Shown in pieces: positions 58,146 to 64,000 of a DNA stretch of 64,000 nt. The stretch is taken from the NCBI RefSeq assembly GCF_041107455.1, contig NZ_JBGBPY010000001.1, positions 310,001 to 374,000 of the forward strand. The letters are read 5' to 3'. This DNA is from Rhodanobacter humi (GTDB taxonomy: Bacteria > Pseudomonadota > Gammaproteobacteria > Xanthomonadales > Rhodanobacteraceae). Under the pieces are notes generated by a model. That model was given only the letters and a program-made list of their open reading frames with translations. It was not told the origin of the DNA and made no database searches. The translations under genes were made by a program, and so were the position numbers. Position 1 is the stretch's first letter, and every line of letters starts with the position of its first letter.

Positions 58146-59282
58146 TCAATCCAGCGGCCACGGCAACTGGTCGCTCAACCGCCCGCTGATCGCGGGCTCG
58201 GGCGGTTCGGGTTTGACCAACGACCTGTCGCCCACGGCTTGGCCACGTCGCCACCACGGCTGCACTTCGCGGCGCTCGACGGGTTCGGCCGGCTCGCCGA
58301 GGCGCGGCAGCAGCAGCGCGGCGGCGTCGGGATCGGCCAAGGCGAGCAGGTCTTCGACCGGCTCGTCCCAGGCATGCGTGGATAGCGCGAACGTGCCCCA
58401 GTGCACCGGCATCAGCACGCCGCCGCCGAGCAGGCGATGCGCCGCCAGCGCATTGGCAGGCCCTAGGTGGATATCGCCCCAGGAGGGGTGGAACGCGCCG
58501 ACTTCGAGCATGACCAGGTCGAAGGGACCGAGCCGCTCGCGGATGGATTCGTATTCGGTGGTGAGCCCGGTATCGCCACTGAAGAACACGCGATGGCGCT
58601 CGCCGGCCATCACCATCGACGACCACAGCGTCTGGTTGCGATCCTTCAAGCCACGGCCGGAGAAATGCTGCGAAGGCGCGGCGGTGATGGTGAGGCCGGT
58701 GCCGGGCACGCGATGGCTTTGCCACCACGCCAGTTCGGTGATGCGCGAAGGCGCGATGCCCCAGTTTTCGAGGTGGGCGCCGACGCCGAGCGAGGTGACG
58801 AACGGTACCTTCGACTTCGCGAGCGCGCGGATCGTCGGATAGTCCAGGTGGTCGTAATGGTCGTGCGAAATCACCACGGCATCGATCGCCGGCAGGTCGC
58901 GCAGCCCGACCGGCACCGGCTGGAAACGCTTCGGCCCGAGCAACGCGAACGGCGAGGCGCGCTGGCCCCACACCGGATCGGTGAGGACCCGCCATCCGTC
59001 GATCTCCAGCAGCACCGTCGAGTGGCCCAGCCAGGTGGCGCGCAGCCCGCTCGCAGGCCTGCGCAACCACGCCTCGCGCGGGTCATGCGCGGGCAAGGGC
59101 TGCGGTGGCGTGCGGTTGTCGTCGCCGCACAGGAACTCGCGCAGCGTAGGTCGCGGCGCTTGCGGATCGCGCAGGCCGGGCAGCACCGGATGGATGTTGC
59201 GCAAGCGCTCGCCGTCCCACATCGGCAGATCGTGCAACCGTTCCAGCCGCTCGCCCTGCGGCGCCTTGCCGAAGGATTTCAT
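58146..59282 (-). CDS. MBL-fold hydrolase, NAPE-PLD/UlaG-like
   Basis: 378 residues: VVISHDHYDHLDYPTI supplies the HxHxDH zinc motif, with VFFSGDTGL and MPVHWGTFALS giving later ligands. LRATWLGHSTVLLEIDGWRVLTDPVWGQRASPF is the N-terminal signature of this group. It probably cleaves a phosphodiester or lactone; the substrate is unknown. The start at 59282 has the standard N-terminus MKSFGKAPQGER. Confidence 0.92.
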   Translation of the reverse strand: MKSFGKAPQGERLERLHDLPMWDGERLRNIHPVLPGLRDPQAPRPTLREFLCGDDNRTPPQPLPAHDPREAWLRRPASGLRATWLGHSTVLLEIDGWRVLTDPVWGQRASPFALLGPKRFQPVPVGLRDLPAIDAVVISHDHYDHLDYPTIRALAKSKVPFVTSLGVGAHLENWGIAPSRITELAWWQSHRVPGTGLTITAAPSQHFSGRGLKDRNQTLWSSMVMAGERHRVFFSGDTGLTTEYESIRERLGPFDLVMLEVGAFHPSWGDIHLGPANALAAHRLLGGGVLMPVHWGTFALSTHAWDEPVEDLLALADPDAAALLLPRLGEPAEPVERREVQPWWRRGQAVGDRSLVKPEPPEPAISGRLSDQLPWPLD

Positions 59283-59566
59283 GCTCCGCTCTCCATCACC
59301 GCCAGCCACTTCCCGGAAACCATGGGGGCGCAGCACACCGGGCCCAAGATGGCCAATGTCAGGAACCGGAAGATCTCCGGAGCGGGTTCAGAACCGGCTT
59401 TCCTCAACCAGGCCGACTCATGGACCGGGTCCGGTAGTGTCCCCAGCGTCCTTTCCCGGCCCCTCTTCCGTGCAGGCAGATGCCTTATCGATAACGTCAC
59501 TGGCGGCTAACGATCGCTGGCGCAGATTCGCTGCTCTGGCCGTGGCATGCGCAGAAGGTCCTGACC

Positions 59567-59794
59567 ATGAAACTCGAATCGCACCCCCAATCGCCGCTGC
59601 ACTTCCGGGCATGGGTCCATTACTTCACGCACATCATGCATCCGTCATCGACGGCTGCGTCGGACCGGGCCTTGCGGCCGATGACGATGCGGCAGCAGTT
59701 GCTTGAAGCGCAGGAGCTGAAGCGGCGCGCACAGCGGGAACACATGCTTGAACTTCTTCGCGAAGTGAAGGAAAGGCATCGGCCCAGCGTTTGA
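59567..59794 (+). CDS. Small basic helical protein, hypothetical
   Basis: 75 residues with a coiled-coil-prone C-terminal half (MRQQLLEAQELKRRAQREHMLELLREVKER). GAAGG lies before the ATG and a strong terminator follows the stop, which favours a real gene. No family recognised. Confidence 0.55.
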   Translation: MKLESHPQSPLHFRAWVHYFTHIMHPSSTAASDRALRPMTMRQQLLEAQELKRRAQREHMLELLREVKERHRPSV

Positions 59795-59814
59795 GACATC
59801 CGCAAGCAGCCATT

Positions 59815-59844
59815 GCAAAGGCCCGCAGCGATGCGGGCCTTTGC
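59815..59844 (+). terminator. Strong Rho-independent terminator
   Basis: GCAAAGGCCCGCA/TGCGGGCCTTTGC stem with a GCGA loop and a TTTT tail, about 20 bp after the small hypothetical gene. Confidence 0.88.
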
Positions 59845-59965
59845 TTTTGCCAAACCTGTGGACGTGCAGCTAGAACCGCGTCCACCCAAGCCCGGGGACT
59901 CATGCCGCCGCATCCGGGCGATCCGTGTGACCATGCCGAACACCCCGTCCGACAGAGGCAAGCCC

Positions 59966-60685
59966 ATGAAACCCATCGGCCAGCGTTTCCTGACGATCTA
60001 TGCCGGCGTGCTCACGGTGGTATTCGCCGCCACGGTGTTGAGCGGCTTTGCGCAGGCACCGAAAAAGCTCTCGCTCGACGAGCTGGATGTGCAGCGCATC
60101 AACGTGCGCGAGCCCGACGGCACGCTGCGGCTGGTGATCTCCGATGCCGCCTCCGCGCCGGGCATCATCATCAAGGGCAAGGAATATCCGCACCCTGATC
60201 GCAAGGCCGCCGGCATGATCTTCTACAACGACGAAGGCACCGAGAACGGTGGCCTGATCTTCGGCGGCGAGAAGAACAAGGACGGCACCAGGGAATCGTA
60301 CGGCCACCTGTCCTTCGATGCCTACGAGCAGGACCAGACCATGGCGCTGGAATCCCAGCAGGAAAAGGATGGCCGCTACACCAGGCTGCAGTTCAACGAC
60401 TACCCGGACTATTCGATCCTGGAGGAAATCCATCTGGTGGATTCCATCAAGCACCTGCCGGCGGACCAGCGACAGGCCCGGATCAAGGCCTTCTTCGCCG
60501 AACACGGCGGCCCAACCCGGCGCATGGTGCTCGGCCGCAACACCGACGGCAGCGTGCAGCTCGCGATGGACGACCTGCAGGGCCGCCCACGCATCGTGAT
60601 GAAGGTCGCCAGGGACGGCTCGCCATCGTTGCAGATGCTGGACGCCAACGGCAAGGTGACGGGCGAGCTGGTGCCCAGGCACTGA
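59966..60685 (+). CDS. Membrane-anchored or exported protein of unknown function
   Basis: 239 residues: N-terminal helix (FLTIYAGVLTVVFAATVL) then a soluble domain with LDVQRINVREPDGTLRLVISD, KAAGMIFYNDEGTENGGLIFGGEK, LSFDAYEQDQTMALES and a final repeat-like SLQMLDANGKVTGEL. The strands end in turns of the type DGT, NDEG and DANGK. I do not recognise a family. AGAGG precedes the ATG at 59966. Confidence 0.75.
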   Translation: MKPIGQRFLTIYAGVLTVVFAATVLSGFAQAPKKLSLDELDVQRINVREPDGTLRLVISDAASAPGIIIKGKEYPHPDRKAAGMIFYNDEGTENGGLIFGGEKNKDGTRESYGHLSFDAYEQDQTMALESQQEKDGRYTRLQFNDYPDYSILEEIHLVDSIKHLPADQRQARIKAFFAEHGGPTRRMVLGRNTDGSVQLAMDDLQGRPRIVMKVARDGSPSLQMLDANGKVTGELVPRH

Positions 60686-60704
60686 TCCAAAGCAAGCGCT
60701 GCGG

Positions 60705-61577
60705 TCAGGCGTGGGCGCCTATCGTCGCCAGCTCGACCAGCGCATCCCCGTCGAGTCGGATCGTCGCGGCCGCCAGGTTCTCGCGGAAGTGGGCGAGCGA
60801 GGACGTGCCAGGGATCAGCAGGATGTTGGGCGCGCGAGCCAGCAGCCACGCCAACGCCACCTGCAACGGCGTGAAGCCCAGCCGACGGGCCACGTCCGAC
60901 AAGGTGTCCGACTGCAGCGGGGTGAAGCCGCCCAGCGGGAAGAACGGCACGTAGGCGATGCCCGCACGGCCGAGTTCGGCTATCAGCGCATCGTCCTCGC
61001 GGTGGGCCAGGTTGTAGTGGTTCTGCACGCAGACCACCTCGGCGATGCCGCGCGCCTCGGCCAGCTGCGTCGCGGTGACGTTGCTCAGGCCCAGGTGGCG
61101 GATCAGGCCGCGTTGCTGCAGTTCCGCCAGCGCGGTGAACTGTGGCTCGATCGAGCCCTCGGACGGTGCATGCACGTTGCCCATCACGCGCAGGTTCACC
61201 ACGTCCAGCGCGTCCACGCCGAGGTTGCGCAGGTTGTCGTGCACGGCCGAGACCAGCTCGGTCGGGCTCTGCGCCGGGTTCCACGAGGCATCGGCGCCGC
61301 GTAGCGCGCCGACCTTGGTCACGATCACCAGGTCGTCCGGATACGGATGCAACGCTTCGCGGATCAGCCGGTTGGTCACGTGCGGGCCGTAGAAGTCGCT
61401 GGTGTCGATATGGTTCACCCCGCTCGCCACCGCCTCGCGCAGCACCGCCAGCGCCGCGGTGGGATCCTTCGGCGGCCCGAACACGCCCGGCCCGGCCAGC
61501 TGCATGGCGCCATAGCCCATGCGGTTCACCGTGCGATGGCCCAGGGCGAAGGTGCCTGCGTTCGTCAGCTTGCTCAT
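60705..61577 (-). CDS. Aldo/keto reductase
   Basis: 290 residues; TIM barrel. GVNHIDTSDFYGPHVTNRLIREAL holds the catalytic Asp-Tyr, VIVTKVGAL the lysine, and IPGTSSLAHFREN the NADPH site. It reduces aldehydes or ketones; closest in layout to YdbC/pyridoxal-reductase-like members. Divergent from a LysR regulator with 111 bp between, so it is the probable target. Confidence 0.92.
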   Translation of the reverse strand: MSKLTNAGTFALGHRTVNRMGYGAMQLAGPGVFGPPKDPTAALAVLREAVASGVNHIDTSDFYGPHVTNRLIREALHPYPDDLVIVTKVGALRGADASWNPAQSPTELVSAVHDNLRNLGVDALDVVNLRVMGNVHAPSEGSIEPQFTALAELQQRGLIRHLGLSNVTATQLAEARGIAEVVCVQNHYNLAHREDDALIAELGRAGIAYVPFFPLGGFTPLQSDTLSDVARRLGFTPLQVALAWLLARAPNILLIPGTSSLAHFRENLAAATIRLDGDALVELATIGAHA

Positions 61578-61688
61578 GATCGTCTCCGGACAAGGGCGGC
61601 CAGGTGGCGCCGAGGCCCGCACTGTACGCCGCGGTCACCTGGCCGATAATCCCGTGCAATCGGCACGGGCCGTGCGGGAATCAGGACA

Positions 61689-62600
61689 ATGGACACAGAC
61701 CTGCGGGATCTCTTCGCCTTCCTCGCCGTGGTGCGCGCCGGCGGCTTCCGCGAAGGCGCACGCAGCAGCGGCACGTCGGCCTCGCGCCTGAGCGAGAGCG
61801 TGCGCCGGCTGGAAGCGCAGCTGGGCGTGCGCCTGCTCCACCGCACCACGCGCCACGTCGCCCCCACCGAGGCGGGTGAGCGCCTGGCCGAGCGACTCTC
61901 GCCCGCGCTGGGCGAAGTGCGCAGCGCGCTCGATGTGGTGAACCACTACCGCGACCGCCCCGCCGGCACGCTGCGGCTCAACGTGCCAGCCGTGGCGGCG
62001 CGACTGGTGTTGCCCGCCATCGTCACACCCTTCCTCAAGGCCTACCCCGACATCCGGCTGGAAGTGATCGTGGAGGACAGCTTCGTGGATGTGCTCGCGG
62101 CGGGCTGCGACGCCGGCATCCGCTACGACGAACGGCTGGAGAAGGACATGATCGCCGTGCCGATCGGCCCGCGCGTACAACGCATGGCCACCGCCGCCGC
62201 GCCGGAATATCTGGAGGCGCACGGACGTCCGCGCCATCCCCGCGACCTGCTGCAGCACGCCTGCCTGCGCGGTCAATTCGCCAGCGGCGCCATCCCGACC
62301 TGGGAATTCGAGCGCAAGGGCGAGATCGTGCGCGTGGACCCCAGCGGCCCCCTGCTGGTGCGCCTGGGCGCTGCGGTGGACCTCAAGGTCGCCGCGGCGG
62401 TGGACGGGCTCGGCATCATCCACCTGTTCGAAGCCTGGCTGCAGCCGCACCTGGACAGCGGCGCCCTGGTGCCGCTGCTCAAGCCATGGTGGCAAGCCTT
62501 CAGCGGACCGTACCTCTACTACCCCGGCCGCAAGCACCTGCCCACACCGCTGCGCGCGTTCGTCGACTTCGTCAGGGCCGCCGGGAACGGGCATCCGTGA
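61689..62600 (+). CDS. LysR family transcriptional regulator
   Basis: 303 residues: winged helix (LFAFLAVVRAGGFREGARSSGTSASRLSESVRRLEAQLGVRLLHRTTRHVAPTEAGE) and a two-lobe effector domain. It resembles the DsdC/PtrR-type group acting on a neighbouring oxidoreductase. Inferred target: the divergent aldo/keto reductase. Confidence 0.93.
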   Translation: MDTDLRDLFAFLAVVRAGGFREGARSSGTSASRLSESVRRLEAQLGVRLLHRTTRHVAPTEAGERLAERLSPALGEVRSALDVVNHYRDRPAGTLRLNVPAVAARLVLPAIVTPFLKAYPDIRLEVIVEDSFVDVLAAGCDAGIRYDERLEKDMIAVPIGPRVQRMATAAAPEYLEAHGRPRHPRDLLQHACLRGQFASGAIPTWEFERKGEIVRVDPSGPLLVRLGAAVDLKVAAAVDGLGIIHLFEAWLQPHLDSGALVPLLKPWWQAFSGPYLYYPGRKHLPTPLRAFVDFVRAAGNGHP

Positions 62601-62727
62601 GCGCGAGTGCAAGAGTCTGTTCAAAGGCTCCGCATGGGCGGCGCCTGGTGGACTGCATCTTTCTGGCCCGGGCTTCACGCCCAGGGGCTGGACTCGACGA
62701 TTGCGCTTCGGTGAGCATAAGCCACCG

Positions 62728-64000
62728 ATGCCCGCCCCTCTCACGCCGTCCGAAGAACTGTTGCAACTGCTGCCCGACGCGGTGGTGCAAACGGACGCAT
62801 GGTGGATCATCACCTACTTGAATCCCGCCTGGCACAAGCTCACGGGCCATCCGGTGGAGCGGACGCTCGGCCAGTCCCTGCTCGACTTCGTGCATCCCGA
62901 CGACACCGGAGCCTTGCGAGCGGGCATGCCGGTGTTCCGCTTGCGCTTCGCCGACTCGGCCCATCGCTGGATGCGCCTGCAGCTGCATCCGAAGACCGAC
63001 GCCGCGGATCGCGTGATCAGTCGCCAGGGCGTCCTGATCGAGATCACCGAGATCGGCGAGCAGGTATTGATGGAGGACCGCCAGCGCTTCCTGCGGCTGC
63101 TGGAAACCATCGACGGCGTCGTGTGGGAAGCGGAGCTTGGCGTGGGCAATACCTTCCTCAGCCCGCAGGTCGAGCGCCTGTTCGGCTACTCGGTGGAAGA
63201 GTGGCGGGCCGACCCGGGCTTCTGGCGGGCGCACGTGCATCCCGACGACCTGGCGGAAGCCCTGGTCATCGACGATGCCGCCTACTACGCCAAGCACAGT
63301 TATGCGTACGAGATGAGCTACCGGTTGATCGCCAAATCCGGCGACGTCGTGTGGGTGCGCGACCTGTGCCGCGTGGATGTCGACGATGGCCGCCCAAACC
63401 GCATGATCGGCCTGATGATCGACGTGACCGAGCAGAAAAGCACCGAACTCGAACTGGTGCGATCCGACAACCGCTACGCACTCGCCACCCGCGGCTCCAA
63501 CGACGGCATCTGGGACTGGAACCTGCAGACGGACGTGCTGCACGTGTCCCAGCGCTTCCATGAGATTGTCGGGCTGGACGACACCGGCCACCTGCATGAA
63601 AACGGCTGGCAGTTCCTGCAACAGCTCATCGATCCCGACGACCACCAGCGCGTGGAGGCGGCCTACCGCAGGCACCTGTCGGGCCACCACCCGAACTTCT
63701 CGGTGGACTTTCGCGCCCGTCATGGATCGGGGCGGCTGGTGTGGCTCAACTGGCGCGGCATCGCCCAATTCGAAAACGGCACCGCCGTGCGCATGGCCGG
63801 GTCACTGAGCGACCTGGCGGAACGGGGCAGCTCGTACGACGCCCTGACCAACCTGCCCGGCCGGCCGCTGTTCCGCGACCGCCTCGAACACGCCATCGCG
63901 CTGCACCGGGACGGCGCGTCGAAAGGCGGCGACGCGCCGTCACCAGGGCACACCACCACGTTCGCCGTGCTGCTGCTGGACCTCGACCGGTTCAAGGCCG
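62728..64000 (+). CDS. PAS-PAS-PAS-GGDEF signalling protein (5' part)
   Basis: 424 residues are visible before the window ends. Three PAS folds with PAC tails (about 5-120, 121-245 with SYRLIAKSGDVVWVRDLCRVDVD, 246-365 with FRARHGSGRLVWLNWRG) are followed by YDALTNLPGRPLFRDRLEHAI and LLLDLDRFK, the opening of a GGDEF domain. No membrane helix, so a cytoplasmic sensor. An EAL domain may follow outside. The ATG at 62728 is the first plausible start; only GGTGAG is upstream. Confidence 0.88.
   Translation, partial: MPAPLTPSEELLQLLPDAVVQTDAWWIITYLNPAWHKLTGHPVERTLGQSLLDFVHPDDTGALRAGMPVFRLRFADSAHRWMRLQLHPKTDAADRVISRQGVLIEITEIGEQVLMEDRQRFLRLLETIDGVVWEAELGVGNTFLSPQVERLFGYSVEEWRADPGFWRAHVHPDDLAEALVIDDAAYYAKHSYAYEMSYRLIAKSGDVVWVRDLCRVDVDDGRPNRMIGLMIDVTEQKSTELELVRSDNRYALATRGSNDGIWDWNLQTDVLHVSQRFHEIVGLDDTGHLHENGWQFLQQLIDPDDHQRVEAAYRRHLSGHHPNFSVDFRARHGSGRLVWLNWRGIAQFENGTAVRMAGSLSDLAERGSSYDALTNLPGRPLFRDRLEHAIALHRDGASKGGDAPSPGHTTTFAVLLLDLDRFKA

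Noticed and set aside
62613-62632. Further copy of the inverted-repeat end found at 12136
   Set aside because: CTGTTCAAaGgCTCCGC is similar to the 12141 arm, but there is no matching second end, so it may be chance.

Overview
The window is a GC-rich chromosomal segment of a gammaproteobacterium, most likely in the order Xanthomonadales (Rhodanobacter/Dyella-like; inference). The reasons are the folC-dedD-cvpA-purF block, DUF3761 and YXWGXW-type secreted proteins, proteins resembling Xanthomonad TonB-receptor N-termini, and several families of REP-like palindromes. I see no prophage, CRISPR array, rRNA operon or intact IS element. One tRNA gene (Pro, anticodon CGG) is present.

Layout. 1-4.6 kb: DUF6165 and an unusually long histidine/aromatic ammonia-lyase, a GIY-YIG protein among palindromes, hisS and tRNA-Pro. 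4.6-12.1 kb: small exported proteins, a DUF455 ferritin-like protein, then purF-cvpA-dedD-folC in reverse. 12.1-17.8 kb: a copper locus (MerR regulator, CopA ATPase, two tiny membrane proteins, a 291-bp inverted-repeat element), then a divergent Lrp/alanine dehydrogenase pair. 17.8-25.7 kb: AraC/DUF1501, an ABC exporter, a large MscS-type channel, AraC/VOC. 25.7-43.3 kb: exported hydrolases (esterase, serine beta-lactamase-like, penicillin acylase), PAP2 and POT membrane proteins, a barnase/barstar pair, an S4 protein, NAT, MsrA, a PAS-GGDEF-EAL protein, a TenA-like protein and a YXWGXW protein. 43.3-52.5 kb: lipoprotein, unknown exported protein, class A beta-lactamase, methyltransferase, DUF1697, an NAD-dependent reductase, GST, alcohol dehydrogenase, sirtuin, and a RelE-type toxin-antitoxin module lying between the sirtuin gene and a duplicated sirtuin 3' end. 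52.5-64 kb: SRPBCC, VOC, DGPF/YciI and GST genes, a lipoprotein hydrolase, an outer-membrane protein, an MBL-fold hydrolase, an aldo/keto reductase with divergent LysR, and a PAS/GGDEF protein cut by the window end.

The most interesting signal is a repeated promoter. TGTCGA, exactly 17 bp, then CGTC or CGTG, occurs in front of the SRPBCC-VOC genes, in front of the DGPF/YciI gene, and on the minus strand in front of an unknown exported protein at 43.8-44.6 kb. The downstream elements resemble each other beyond the core. From memory this matches the recognition motif of ECF42 sigma factors, whose usual neighbours are DGPF proteins, yet no sigma factor is encoded here. I infer a dispersed regulon controlled from elsewhere that includes a protein of unknown function.

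Other items of note are a MerR promoter that would give a leaderless transcript, a hairpin that could hide the ribosome-binding site of a tiny membrane protein downstream of copA, two related stand-alone copies of a TonB-receptor N-terminal domain ending in CX4C, and several nested inverted-repeat elements.
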